Assembly (NCBI GenBank): GCA_038040485.1
Contig: JBBPIE010000010.1
Span: forward strand, 62,001-126,000
Direction of reading: 5' to 3'
Source: Onstottus_B arcticum
GTDB lineage: Bacteria > Acidobacteriota > Blastocatellia > UBA7656
DNA length: 64,000 bases
Every line of letters starts with the position of its first letter. Within the stretch, counting starts at the first letter, position 1. Positions 25,826 through 34,706 of the stretch are shown here, piece after piece. The position numbers were made by a program, and so were the translations under genes. The notes beneath the pieces were generated by a model, which made no database searches, was not told where the DNA came from, and was given only the letters and a program-made list of their open reading frames with translations.

Positions 25826-25908
25826 TGAAGCTACGACGCGACCAACCCAGGGCCGAGGCTGGAGACGGTTTATACTCGAAAGAAGTGAACATCAAAGGAG
25901 GCGAACCG

Positions 25909-26544
25909 ATGGCGCGACAAGCTGCGAAGTCGAAAAGGAAATCGATATACGGGGTTCACCCGGGCGTTGCGATGGTTCAGAAGTGGGTAGCCGATCTTAA
26001 ACTCAAGACAGGCCGAAGCCTCGATGAGTGGCTCAAGTTCATAAAGAAGTCAGGCCCGGAAACGGAGCAGGAGCGGAGAGAGTGGCTCAAGAAGGAGCAC
26101 GGCCTGGGAACCAACTCGGCGTGGTGGCTTGCCGAACGCGCCGAAGGCAAGGGCGGTGAAGACGACGATCCGGACGCTTATCTGAAAGCTGCAGAAGCCT
26201 ACGTTGAAAAGATGTTCGCGGGACCCAAAGCTTCGTTGCGTCCCATATACGACTCGCTGCTCAAGCTGGGGCTCGGCGTGGGTAACGACGTTAGGGCGTG
26301 TCCGTGCCAGACAATCGTCCCGCTTTATCGCAAGCACGTATTCGCTCAGATCAAACCAACCACGCAAACACGAATCGACTTCGGCTTCGCGTTGAAGGAC
26401 TTGAAGGCGACTGGCCGGCTGATAGACACAGGTGGCTTTGCCAAAAAAGATCGGATCACGCATCGAATCGCCATCACCCAGCTTGCGGACATCGACGACG
26501 AATTGAAGCGCTGGCTGCGGCACGCCTATGAGTTGGATGCCTAG
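25909..26544 (+). CDS. DUF4287/DUF5655 domain protein
   Basis: The 211-residue soluble protein starts at 25909, seven bases after a perfect AAAGGAGG; the longer open frame is not needed. The first half (HPGVAMVQKWVADLKLKTGR, LKKEHGLGTNSAWWLAER) fits DUF4287. The second half (YDSLLKLGLGVGNDVRACPC, ATGRLIDTGGFAKKDRITHR) fits DUF5655, a small restriction-endonuclease-like or nucleotide-binding fold of unknown role. It seems monocistronic. Confidence 0.82.
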   Translation: MARQAAKSKRKSIYGVHPGVAMVQKWVADLKLKTGRSLDEWLKFIKKSGPETEQERREWLKKEHGLGTNSAWWLAERAEGKGGEDDDPDAYLKAAEAYVEKMFAGPKASLRPIYDSLLKLGLGVGNDVRACPCQTIVPLYRKHVFAQIKPTTQTRIDFGFALKDLKATGRLIDTGGFAKKDRITHRIAITQLADIDDELKRWLRHAYELDA

Positions 26545-26570
26545 CACTCAGTCACGATGATTTTGCTGAA

Positions 26571-26719
26571 CACCTGTACGGGCGTGCCGCCGGGGGGGCC
26601 CCACCGTGGTAAACAAGAATTTAACCCCCCCGGCGGCGCCCCCCGAGGGGCGCCCCTCGTTGGTAATCAAGAATGTCCCGCACCGAGGGGCGCCCACGGA
26701 GGGACGCCCGTACAGGTGC
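26571..26719. repeat. Inverted repeat CACCTGTACGGGCG, G/C homopolymer-rich
   Basis: The outer arms CACCTGTACGGGCGTGCCGC and CGCCCGTACAGGTG pair. Inside, further short inverted segments (GGGGGGGCC / GGGGCGCCC) pair with each other. It shares the TGTACGGGCG core with the palindrome at 29982-30068. Confidence 0.8.
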
Positions 26720-26729
26720 TTCGTCGCAG

Positions 26730-28337
26730 TCACCGGCCAGACAACCTACACTCACGCGGCTCGAGCGCTTGCCAACGAGGGTCCGTCCCGGTGTAGTACA
26801 TTTCGTAGCTGCCGTACGGAGTGTCGATCAGCGTGCCAAGGAAATGGTGGTTGTTTCTTGCGATCTCTTCGACCCAGTAGCGCGCGTCTTGTTGGGCCAC
26901 GATCATAACGAATTCTTTACCGTCGATATCCGCCGCTCTCCGCGTCCGCAGTTGAATGTTTGCGAAGCATAGATCGTGCTCGGGAAACGCCAGCCACAGA
27001 ACGGGCTCCCGGACCGCGACCGGGCACACGCCTTCGGGGACGAAGCTCCTTATCGCAGTCTTGAAGTCCTCGAACAAAGCATTGTCCGGATTGCGAACCG
27101 CGCGCAGGTATTGTCTGGTTTGCTTATAGCCGAGCCAGCCAACTCCGAGCGCGGCTACTATCACCAAACCAGTCGCGGCGATGACGGCGAACTTCGGCAA
27201 CTTCCATCGACCGATGCCAGCCCCGGGCGATCGTCGGATCACGTTTATCGTGTCCGCGACGAGTATCGCTGCGCAGAGCGCGAACCACGGCGCAAGGTGA
27301 GCCATGTAGTAAATCGCCTTCTGTCCCGCGACTACGGCGAAGAAGCCAATCGCAATCGCTGTAACCACCAGGACCCGGACACGCGGCTCGCCTATCGCGT
27401 TGCCGCTCTTCAGACGCACAAACAACCGCACGATCAGATAGCAGATCCCGGCCAGCGCTAGAAGCTGGAACAAGTGAAGCAGAGTTCGCGGCACTTCGGG
27501 ATACATTCCGCCGCCGTGGTACCAGTCGTAGTAGCGCCTCGGTTCCCGCTTGATGTTCCGCCACCAACCCATCGCATCCAACAGTCCGAAGTGCGCCCTG
27601 TCATCACGGTTCTGCAAGAGGACGTTCTTGTAGTCGAACACGCCGGAGATGATTTCGTATGCGGACACAACGAAAGCGCCGAGCCCGTACTGATACAGCG
27701 CGCCCGCCGTCAGGACTCGCCACCCGCGCCGGAGCAGCATCAGAACCGGGATCGCCAGGACCATATACAACCCGGTCGTGTGAGTCATCAACGAGGCGCC
27801 TGCCGCGAGCCCGCACGCCAGGTACCAGCGCCAGTTCTTCCGCTGCTCGGCGGTTTCGTAGAGATAGAACGCGAGCAGCGCAAACATCGCCGCGCCGTAG
27901 TCGTTTCGCAAGTACCGGCTTCGCTCAATGAACGTCACGTCGCACACGATCAACAGCACCGCCGTCAATCCCGTTCGCCAATCAAACAGCTTGCGAGCGA
28001 TCAGGTACAACATCATAAGCATCAGCGTCGACATGATCAGATTGAAGACTCGCCCCTGAACGAGTCCCCAGCCAAAGACTTTCAGAAAGCCGCTCTGCAT
28101 CACGAAATGCAGCGGCATGAACGAATGCAGGTTGGTGTCGATGTTGCCGCCCAGAAAGCGCAGTAGCGGCCATCCCAGGTGGCCGCGGTACAGCATCTCG
28201 TAAGACGCCTGCAGCATGTACGATTCATCGGTGTCGGGAACCGGGACGGTGGCAAGCCGTTGGACGGCGACCAGCAGGAAGCCGCCGATCACGATTCCCA
28301 ACAGCGCGAAGTCGAGATGTTTCCTAAGAGCAGTCAT
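26730..28337 (-). CDS. GT-C type membrane glycosyltransferase (PMT/ArnT-like)
   Basis: The 535-residue polytopic protein has about ten membrane helices and the acidic motif VPVPDTDESY in the first periplasmic loop, as expected for polyprenyl-phosphate-sugar-dependent GT-C enzymes. WRYLAC-type loops and a soluble C-terminal domain (ALFEDFKTAIRSF, CFANIQLRTRRAADIDGKEF) follow. It should transfer a sugar from a lipid carrier on the outer face of the inner membrane. Its ATG overlaps the methyltransferase stop (TGATG), so translation is coupled. It is the last gene of the left - strand glycan operon. Confidence 0.82.
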   Translation of the reverse strand: MTALRKHLDFALLGIVIGGFLLVAVQRLATVPVPDTDESYMLQASYEMLYRGHLGWPLLRFLGGNIDTNLHSFMPLHFVMQSGFLKVFGWGLVQGRVFNLIMSTLMLMMLYLIARKLFDWRTGLTAVLLIVCDVTFIERSRYLRNDYGAAMFALLAFYLYETAEQRKNWRWYLACGLAAGASLMTHTTGLYMVLAIPVLMLLRRGWRVLTAGALYQYGLGAFVVSAYEIISGVFDYKNVLLQNRDDRAHFGLLDAMGWWRNIKREPRRYYDWYHGGGMYPEVPRTLLHLFQLLALAGICYLIVRLFVRLKSGNAIGEPRVRVLVVTAIAIGFFAVVAGQKAIYYMAHLAPWFALCAAILVADTINVIRRSPGAGIGRWKLPKFAVIAATGLVIVAALGVGWLGYKQTRQYLRAVRNPDNALFEDFKTAIRSFVPEGVCPVAVREPVLWLAFPEHDLCFANIQLRTRRAADIDGKEFVMIVAQQDARYWVEEIARNNHHFLGTLIDTPYGSYEMYYTGTDPRWQALEPRECRLSGR

Positions 28338-29071
28338 CAAGTCTTCTCGGCCAACGCGATGACCGACAACCCGAATGGAAAAGACAAGTGAGTGAGCAGG
28401 CGTGCTTCGAGCTTGAGCGCCGCGCCGAGCGTCCTGTTCATCAAACCCGAGACGTTATGAACGTCGGAGGCGTCTCCGCCTTTTGACAACAACCGGTGAG
28501 TAACAGCGGCGGGAAAGAGCAGCGTGTTGGCATAGCTTGCACGCCGTATCGCGAACCCGTGGGACTCGAGCAAGCGGCGCAGTTCGCCGCGAGTGTACCG
28601 ATGACAAGTTGCGACCGCGACGTCGTGGGAGCCTCGAAGCCAATCGTAAGCCGGCTCGCGGATAAACAGCAGCCCGCCCCGCCTGAGCACTCGATTCATT
28701 TCCGACACCGCTTTGCCGGCCGCCTGCGCCTCAAGCTGGTAGACGACGTCGAAACAGGTAACAAGATCAAATTCGTTCGCGGGAAACGGCAGAGCGCCTG
28801 CGCCCGCTATGGCGATCGTGTCGAGGCCGCGCTTCCGCCAAAACGCGGCCGCGTGCTCCGACACGTCCACGCCGAACGCTGCGCTCGAGTTGAACCGCTC
28901 GCGCAACCACATCATCGAGAAGCCGGTCCCACAACCAACATCGAGCAGACGGCAGTTTTCGAGCGACGCCATCGATTCGCCGAGCATGGACGCTGTCACT
29001 GCGCGCATGCCTTCGTACCACCACATGCGTTCTTCGACATCAAACATCGCGCGGTATTCGTCTTCACGCAT
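28337..29071 (-). CDS. Class I SAM-dependent methyltransferase
   Basis: The 244-residue protein has motif I LLDVGCGTG (about residues 43-51), GVDVSEHA for motif II, FDLVTCFDVVYQLE for motif III and LRRGGLLFIREPAYDW. Its N-terminus MREDEYRAMFDVEERMWWYE is of the type that modifies lipid-linked or glycan substrates. In this cluster it probably methylates a sugar or lipid head group; the substrate is not determinable. Confidence 0.85.
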   Translation of the reverse strand: MREDEYRAMFDVEERMWWYEGMRAVTASMLGESMASLENCRLLDVGCGTGFSMMWLRERFNSSAAFGVDVSEHAAAFWRKRGLDTIAIAGAGALPFPANEFDLVTCFDVVYQLEAQAAGKAVSEMNRVLRRGGLLFIREPAYDWLRGSHDVAVATCHRYTRGELRRLLESHGFAIRRASYANTLLFPAAVTHRLLSKGGDASDVHNVSGLMNRTLGAALKLEARLLTHLSFPFGLSVIALAEKT

Positions 29072-29080
29072 GGTTCTTGC

Positions 29081-29218
29081 AGGGTTTCTGGTTTAGGGTT
29101 TCTGGTTTCTGGTTTCTGGTTTCTGGTTTCTGGTTTCTGGTTCGCACTCTGAAGTCACACGATAATCTGAAACACACGAACCCAAAACCAGAAACCACAA
29201 ACCCTAAGCCAGAAACCG
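29081..29218. repeat. Inverted array of TTTCTGG heptamers
   Basis: Seven or so tandem TTTCTGG units (29085-29142) are followed by a decayed opposite-strand array (AACCAGAAACC, AAACCCTAAGCCAGAAACC). It occupies the spacer between the methyltransferase and GT2 genes. Confidence 0.85.
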
Positions 29219-29968
29219 TCACTCGCCGCTGGGTTGATCGGCCGGGTGAACCATCTGGACCTGCCGCTTTATCACCAGCCGCCACCACAACCGGCAAAGG
29301 TCAGTGAAAGTCTTGAACAGCCGTTTGAAGTTGAAAAACTGCGATTTGCCGTAGGCGCGATGGTAGTGATGGACCGGGCTCTCGGCAAAGCGAAGCCCCG
29401 CGTCCTGTAACGACTTGATCATCTCAACGCAAATCGTTCCGCTTGTGGACGACAACCTCACACGATTGAAAGCAGCCTTCCGGACCAGCCTGAAATCGCA
29501 ATCCACGTCCTTGATCCTTATCCCAAACGCGAGCTTGATCGCCCAACAGTAGATGTTGCCGATGAGTATGCGGTGCATCGGATCGGAACGGCTGATCTTG
29601 AAGCCGTTCACGATGTCGACATCATCGGTCATCAGCGGAACCAACTTTTCGAGTTCGCGCACGTCGTATTGAGCGTCGCCGTCCGTGTAGAAGATCAACT
29701 CCTTCGACGCGCTTTCGAACCCCGTCCGTAGCGCGCTCCCGTAGCCGCGATTCTTCTGATGATTCACGATGCGAAGCTTCGGGTAAAGCGCTTCAAGCTC
29801 GGAAAGGACCTGAGCGGTGTGATCGGCGCTTCCGTCGTTAACGACGATCACTTCGTAGTCGTCGCTGAGCCCCCTCAACGTTCGATCGGCCAGCACCACC
29901 AGACTCGCGATGGTACCGGCGTCGTTGTAAGCAGGAAAGAAAACGCTGATGCTGGGTCTCTGGGTCAT
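29219..29968 (-). CDS. Family 2 glycosyltransferase (polyprenyl-phosphate sugar synthase-like)
   Basis: The 249-residue GT-A fold protein has SVFFPAYNDAGTIASLV, the nucleotide site VIVVNDGSADHT, the metal motif YTDGDAQYD and KDVDCDFRLVRKAAF. The length and pattern match dolichyl/undecaprenyl-phosphate mannose or glucose synthases without C-terminal membrane helices. It would make the lipid-linked sugar donor for the GT-C enzymes of this cluster. Confidence 0.86.
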   Translation of the reverse strand: MTQRPSISVFFPAYNDAGTIASLVVLADRTLRGLSDDYEVIVVNDGSADHTAQVLSELEALYPKLRIVNHQKNRGYGSALRTGFESASKELIFYTDGDAQYDVRELEKLVPLMTDDVDIVNGFKISRSDPMHRILIGNIYCWAIKLAFGIRIKDVDCDFRLVRKAAFNRVRLSSTSGTICVEMIKSLQDAGLRFAESPVHHYHRAYGKSQFFNFKRLFKTFTDLCRLWWRLVIKRQVQMVHPADQPSGE

Positions 29969-29981
29969 CTGTAAGGAAATC

Positions 29982-30068
29982 TGTACGGGCGGCCCTCCGT
30001 GGCCGCCCCTTTTCGGCCAGGAAATTGAAGCGTGCCTGAAGGGGCGGCCACGGAGGGCCGCCCGTACA
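29982..30068. repeat. Perfect 30-bp palindrome TGTACGGGCGGCC...
   Basis: Arms 29982-30011 and 30039-30068 are fully complementary and very GC-rich (TGTACGGGCGGCCCTCCGTG...), with a 27-base loop. It shares its outer core with the repeat at 26571. Confidence 0.95.
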
Positions 30069-30085
30069 AGCTAGCATTGTACTCG

Positions 30086-31282
30086 CTACACTCCTACAGT
30101 CTCGCGCGCAGGCGCCTGGTTGATCGCGTGCAAGACTTCTCCCGCCGTGATCGTCATCAGGCAATCGTGATGCGGACACAGATGCACTTGCTCGTCGCCG
30201 TCCAGCTTGAAACAAGGGCTGCACGGAAGCTCGTGGCGAATCATCGTGTGTTGTGAACCGAGCGGCGCAGTGCGTTTGAAATCCGTCGGCCCGTAGATCG
30301 CCACAACCGGAGTTCCAACCGCAACCGCCGCGTGCATCAGACCGCTGTCATTGCAAACCAGCAGGTCGCAGCGTTCGATCAGGGCGGCTACTTGCTTGAC
30401 CGAAGTCTTACCTGCCGCCACCGTTACGCGAGGCCCAAGGCCTACGGCCAGTCCGCGCACCATCTCTTCCTCCGTGGCAGAGCCGAAAAGAACTATGTGC
30501 GGGGCGGGGCTGTCTGCCATCAAACGTCCAATGACCTCGCGATAACGATCGATCGGCCACTGCTTCCACGACATCGCCGGCGAGCTGCCGGGTTGAAAGC
30601 CGATGATCTTCTCACCTGTGTTGTGCCCCTCGCGGTCAAGAAAGCGTCGCGCGAACTCGCGGTCTTCTTCAGTCAAGTGGATAAAGGTTCGCACCTCGGC
30701 AAGACCTGCGCGCCGAGCACCGGCCGCAACAACCAGATCGAGATACCGTTCTATCTCGTGTTCGTCTTCACGCATGACGACCTCGATGTTGAAGATGAAA
30801 CCGTAGCGGCTGAATTCTGCGGGCCAGCCGGGGCTCGTAACGTGTCCAACTCGATGACGCGCACCGCTAGCCGCGACCAGCGCGGCAAGCCGCCACGAAT
30901 GGCTGTGAAATTCGTTGATGGTCAGGTCGTAAGCCGTTTCGCGAATCTCCCCGGCGCGCCTGATCCACGCTCTCAGTCCGGCCGAATAAGGCAGGTTGTA
31001 GACGTTGTCAAAGAGGTCCGCGCCCGCGATCACCTCCTCGCATCCCGTCTTGTTGCCGACTTGAAGATCGATCCTTGCGCCGGGATAACGCTCGCGAAGA
31101 AGCCTCAGCGCCGGAGTGTACATGATGAAGTTTCCCAGCCCGTGATAAGCAAACACCAGAATTCGCGAGACTCGCTCGGGCACAAGTTCGCCGTGCGGCT
31201 CGCCGTCGAGACAGACTCTGACAATCGACTCCGCGGCCGTTCTGACCGCTTGCTTTAGAAGGTGAGTAAGGCGTCGCGTCAT
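30086..31282 (-). CDS. Family 9 glycosyltransferase (heptosyltransferase-like)
   Basis: The 398-residue protein has the GT9 plan: an N-terminal Rossmann half (ILVFAYHGLGNFIMYTPAL, LLRERYPGARIDLQVG) and a C-terminal nucleotide-sugar half (IIGFQPGSSPAMSWKQWP, CDLLVCNDSGLMHAAVAVG, TPVVAIYGPTDFKRTAPLG). Members add ADP-heptose or related sugars to LPS core and other glycans. A Cys-rich C-terminus (CSPCFKLDGDEQVHLCPHHDC) is common in heptosyltransferase III-like proteins. Confidence 0.87.
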   Translation of the reverse strand: MTRRLTHLLKQAVRTAAESIVRVCLDGEPHGELVPERVSRILVFAYHGLGNFIMYTPALRLLRERYPGARIDLQVGNKTGCEEVIAGADLFDNVYNLPYSAGLRAWIRRAGEIRETAYDLTINEFHSHSWRLAALVAASGARHRVGHVTSPGWPAEFSRYGFIFNIEVVMREDEHEIERYLDLVVAAGARRAGLAEVRTFIHLTEEDREFARRFLDREGHNTGEKIIGFQPGSSPAMSWKQWPIDRYREVIGRLMADSPAPHIVLFGSATEEEMVRGLAVGLGPRVTVAAGKTSVKQVAALIERCDLLVCNDSGLMHAAVAVGTPVVAIYGPTDFKRTAPLGSQHTMIRHELPCSPCFKLDGDEQVHLCPHHDCLMTITAGEVLHAINQAPARETVGV

Positions 31283-31377
31283 TTGTTGAGCTTGTATCGC
31301 GTTTCGATTCTACCACGCTCGCAGGCTTGAGTTGTGCTGCGAGCCTTGCAGCTAACGGAGCGTGTCGGATAAACGGT

Positions 31378-31500
31378 CTTCTCTGCGCAACCCTCTGCGT
31401 CTCAGCGTCTCTGCGGTTAGAGAGCACTTTCTGGTTTACCAGTTTCAAGACCCTCTAACCGCGGAGACGCTGAGACGCAGAGAGGGATGCGCAGAGAAGA
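31378..31500. repeat. 'GCAGAGACGC' family inverted repeat, near-perfect copy
   Basis: Left arm 31378-31420 and right arm 31455-31500 pair over more than 40 bases with very few mismatches. Units are CTCTGCGTCTCAGCGTCTCT and their complement. The loop again has CTGGTTTACCAG, as in the copy at 14091. Confidence 0.92.
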
Positions 31501-31506
31501 CTACTA

Positions 31507-33072
31507 CTAACGTGGGCTCTCCTTCCTCACATAGAAAGTGAAGATGCGTCCCTGGTGTTCATCGTAGTCAGTCTCGACCCATTCCCGTAGCTCGCGGCCA
31601 TAGGTGAGCGACTTGAGCCGATCGAGCGCTACCACTTTCGGCTGCTCAGACTTCAGCCGGTCGAGCCAACCCTTGAATCCACCCTGCTCGACTTGATCCA
31701 GATACCCATCCTTGCCACGGTCGAGAAGAAAGTACTTGCTTGCGTTGGTCAACCCGGATAGCACCAGTATCTCCGCATTCCCGTGAACGAATATCTTATC
31801 GCCGGGTGAGAGGTACGACACGATCTCTCGAACCTCCGCGTCTTGATCTGAAAGCGTGGGGAATTCGCGTGCTGTGGCAAGCATTTCGCCAAGGCTGAAC
31901 ACGAACGCAAACAAAAGAAGCAACGCGGTCCCCGCGGTTTCCAACGGCCATCGATCAAGACCGGGTCGCCACTTCCGGGCAAGACGCACGGCTTGCTCGA
32001 CTGCAAACACGAGCGCAAGCGCGGCGAACACCGCTACGAACGGCAGCAGCGGGATCAAATCCGCGCCGCCCTGGATGTCGATCATACAAAAAAGAAAGTA
32101 GACCGACGGCGCGATGATGATAGCGTGCCGCGGAGCATCCTTAAGCAGACCACGCGCTCCACCTTGTTTTGCTCGCTTCAATGCTTGCCAGACCGCAATG
32201 GCAAAGCCAGGCGCGGCCAGACAAAAAAAGAAGCGCGCTGTGTGATATGTGCCCGACATCATCTTCGCGATCCGGTGTATGAAGCCTGACATCGAACGAG
32301 CCTGGCCCGGACCGTAAACAGTTGCATTGAAGTGAATGTTCCAGAGATAAAAGTCGTTCAAGGCGCCCGCGGCCCAAAAGTAACCGAGCTGAATCGCCAG
32401 CGGAATCGCAGCGCCCGCCAGGAGCCTGACAACCTTCAGATCGCGCCAGCTTGTCAGATAGCTCGAGAAGGCGAGTCCGGCTGCGCCAACAAACAGCAAC
32501 CCGGGCTGCCAGCTTAGGGCTGAGAGCATTCCGAACACACCCGCTGTAAACGGACGATCTTTCAGGATGGCCCACAGCGTGACCAACCCAAACAGCACCA
32601 TCGGCGTCTTTGGTTGAACCCCGCCTCCGTTTAGACGCGCGAACGCTCCGAAGCTCAGCATTATCATCGACGCAAGAAACGCAACCCGCCGGCTTCCCAA
32701 ATAGTCGAGCGCGACGAGAAAAGTGAATGCGACGGTCAGCGCGGCCAGCAGCACGAACGCGACTCTAATCGCAAACACATCACGCAGACCGAACGGCCGG
32801 GTCACCACGATAGCCGCCGCGCCAATGTAGGCCGACAGCGGGCTCTTGATGTTCACGACGTCGCGATACGGCACACCGCCCCGCGAGATGACCTGTGCGA
32901 AGTAGTCCCAGTTCGCGCGGTCGCCCGAGCTTGCCTGCTTCCAGAACTCGGTCTGGGCGTAAGCGAGCGCGCTGACCACCAGCACGATCCAGAACAAGCG
33001 TCGCCGCGTCAGCCCCGCCGCCAGTCCGCTTGCCGCGCTGTTCCGCACGCTTGCATTCTCAATCGCAACCAA
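31507..33072 (-). CDS. GT-C-like polytopic membrane glycosyltransferase (paralogue A)
   Basis: The 521-residue membrane protein has many helices and a first-loop region NWDYFAQVISRGGVPYRDVV followed by NIKSPLSAYIG. A C-terminal soluble part (LSPGDKIFVHGNAEILVLSG, LKSEQPKVVALDRL) follows. This layout is typical of GT39/GT83-like proteins. It is a tandem duplicate of the next gene upstream. The start is a TTG; no ATG or GTG with better support is seen close by. Substrate unknown. Confidence 0.75.
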   Translation of the reverse strand: MVAIENASVRNSAASGLAAGLTRRRLFWIVLVVSALAYAQTEFWKQASSGDRANWDYFAQVISRGGVPYRDVVNIKSPLSAYIGAAAIVVTRPFGLRDVFAIRVAFVLLAALTVAFTFLVALDYLGSRRVAFLASMIMLSFGAFARLNGGGVQPKTPMVLFGLVTLWAILKDRPFTAGVFGMLSALSWQPGLLFVGAAGLAFSSYLTSWRDLKVVRLLAGAAIPLAIQLGYFWAAGALNDFYLWNIHFNATVYGPGQARSMSGFIHRIAKMMSGTYHTARFFFCLAAPGFAIAVWQALKRAKQGGARGLLKDAPRHAIIIAPSVYFLFCMIDIQGGADLIPLLPFVAVFAALALVFAVEQAVRLARKWRPGLDRWPLETAGTALLLLFAFVFSLGEMLATAREFPTLSDQDAEVREIVSYLSPGDKIFVHGNAEILVLSGLTNASKYFLLDRGKDGYLDQVEQGGFKGWLDRLKSEQPKVVALDRLKSLTYGRELREWVETDYDEHQGRIFTFYVRKESPR

Positions 33073-33098
33073 ATGTGTCTCTCGGCCTCCTCAACAAG

Positions 33099-34664
33099 TT
33101 AGGGTTCATTTCTGACATAGTAAGTGAAGACCCCGGCCTCGCGCTGTTGATAGTCTGAGGCCAACCACGCCAGAAAAACATCTGTTCGATCAAGGTTCGC
33201 GGTTCGCGCGAGCATGACGATCTTGGGGCGTTGTGTTTTCAATCGCTCGAACCAGCCCGCAAAGCCGCCAGGCTCGACCAGATCCAGATAGTTGTCTTTG
33301 CCGTGGTCGAGGTTTGTGTACTTACTGGCATTGGTGAGTCCCGAAAGCACGAGCATCTCGCTTTGGCCGTGAGCGAATATTCTGTCTCCGGGCCCGAGCT
33401 GCGAAGCGATCTCGGCGCTGTCGGTCAGTTGAGCACTCAACCCTTTCGAGGGCACTCGCACCGAAATCACACCGGCCACCGCGACTATCAGAAGGACCGC
33501 GCAAGCCGCGCCAAACTTTATCTTTTGAAGCCAAACCCGTCGCGCGGATACTTCCAGTGTCGCGCCGAAGCCCGCTGCTGCGTCGAGCAAGAAGATGATC
33601 AAGGCAGCAGCAAAGATCGCGACGAACGGAAGCAACGGAATCAGATCCTGCTCGCCCTGCATGTCGATTCTGCAAAAAATGGAATAAACAATTGCCGCGA
33701 TTATGACTTGATGGCGAGGCGCTAGCTGTTTTGCTGCGCGCCATCCTCCCTTCAGCGCTCCCCAAACTTCTCGCGATATGACGAGGAGCAGGCCTGCGAG
33801 TGCGAAGTAGAAGTATTTGCCGTCGATTGCGTAAGGCTCCTCCAGCAGCTCTGAGAAGCGGTCCAGGAAACCTTGTGTTGTCGTGTACTCCCGCGGTCCG
33901 TAAACACTAAACGGGTACTGAAAGCACCAGACGTAGAAACCTCGTACTGCGCCGGCCACCCAAAGATGAAGCAGCAGAATGATGAGAGGCACCGCCGCTC
34001 CGGCAAGCAGTCGCGCCACTTTCAAATCGCGCCAGCTTGTAAGATATCTTGAAAACCCGAGGCCCGCGGCGCCGACGAAAAGCAGGCCGGGCTGCCAGCT
34101 CAATGCGGAGAGCATTCCGAACACCCCCGCCGTGAACGAGCGACCCTTCATAGTCGCCAGCAGCGCAACAAGTCCGAACAGGATCATCGGTGTCTTTGGC
34201 TGAACTCCGGCTATGTTCAGCACTGCAAACTGCTGTATACCGGCGAGGATAATTGCCGCAAGGACTCCTACTCTGGTGTTGTCAAATAACTGGCATGCAA
34301 CCATGAAAGTGAGCGCGACTGTAAGAGCAGCGAGCAATGTGTAGGTGACTCGAATGGCGTAGATGTCCCGCCAACCGAACGGTTTGGCAACAAGAATTGC
34401 CGCCGCGCCGATGTAGGCCGAAGCCGGGGTCTTGATATTGACCACATCCTTGTAAGGCGCTCCGCCGCGCGCGATCACTTGAGAGAAGTAATCCCAGTTT
34501 GCCTGGTCTCTCCGCTCGGGCCAGTTCCAATATTGAGGTTGGGAATAGAGGACCGCGGTCAGCGCAAAACAAAGCCAGAAGACGCGGCGTCTGGACCAAA
34601 ATGCTGAAGTCGCCGGTGCGCCTGCGAGGGCTGCGTTGTCTGAGGCTTCAGCGACATTGTTCAT
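33099..34664 (-). CDS. GT-C-like polytopic membrane glycosyltransferase (paralogue B)
   Basis: This 521-residue protein is homologous to its downstream neighbour over the full length (NWDYFSQVIARGGAPYKDVV, GDRIFAHGQSEMLVLSGLTN). A central block around SFTAGVFGMLSALSWQPGLL and the following YLTSWRDLK is almost identical in both, while the flanks diverge. The genes are 26 bases apart. The equal length and conserved order point to a recent tandem duplication. Confidence 0.77.
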   Translation of the reverse strand: MNNVAEASDNAALAGAPATSAFWSRRRVFWLCFALTAVLYSQPQYWNWPERRDQANWDYFSQVIARGGAPYKDVVNIKTPASAYIGAAAILVAKPFGWRDIYAIRVTYTLLAALTVALTFMVACQLFDNTRVGVLAAIILAGIQQFAVLNIAGVQPKTPMILFGLVALLATMKGRSFTAGVFGMLSALSWQPGLLFVGAAGLGFSRYLTSWRDLKVARLLAGAAVPLIILLLHLWVAGAVRGFYVWCFQYPFSVYGPREYTTTQGFLDRFSELLEEPYAIDGKYFYFALAGLLLVISREVWGALKGGWRAAKQLAPRHQVIIAAIVYSIFCRIDMQGEQDLIPLLPFVAIFAAALIIFLLDAAAGFGATLEVSARRVWLQKIKFGAACAVLLIVAVAGVISVRVPSKGLSAQLTDSAEIASQLGPGDRIFAHGQSEMLVLSGLTNASKYTNLDHGKDNYLDLVEPGGFAGWFERLKTQRPKIVMLARTANLDRTDVFLAWLASDYQQREAGVFTYYVRNEP

Positions 34665-34706
34665 TTGGCTTCGCTTCGCGGAGAAGCGTCTTCCGGTTGG
34701 CGCCGA

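Noticed and set aside
26557..26972. Short + strand frames over the G/C-rich palindrome
   Set aside because: Translations follow the repeat (PPGG/RRDART-like) and run antisense into the GT-C gene.
29085..29142. CRISPR or minisatellite-coded protein in the TTTCTGG run
   Set aside because: Seven-base tandem units without spacers; the open frames across it have no start signals or family features.
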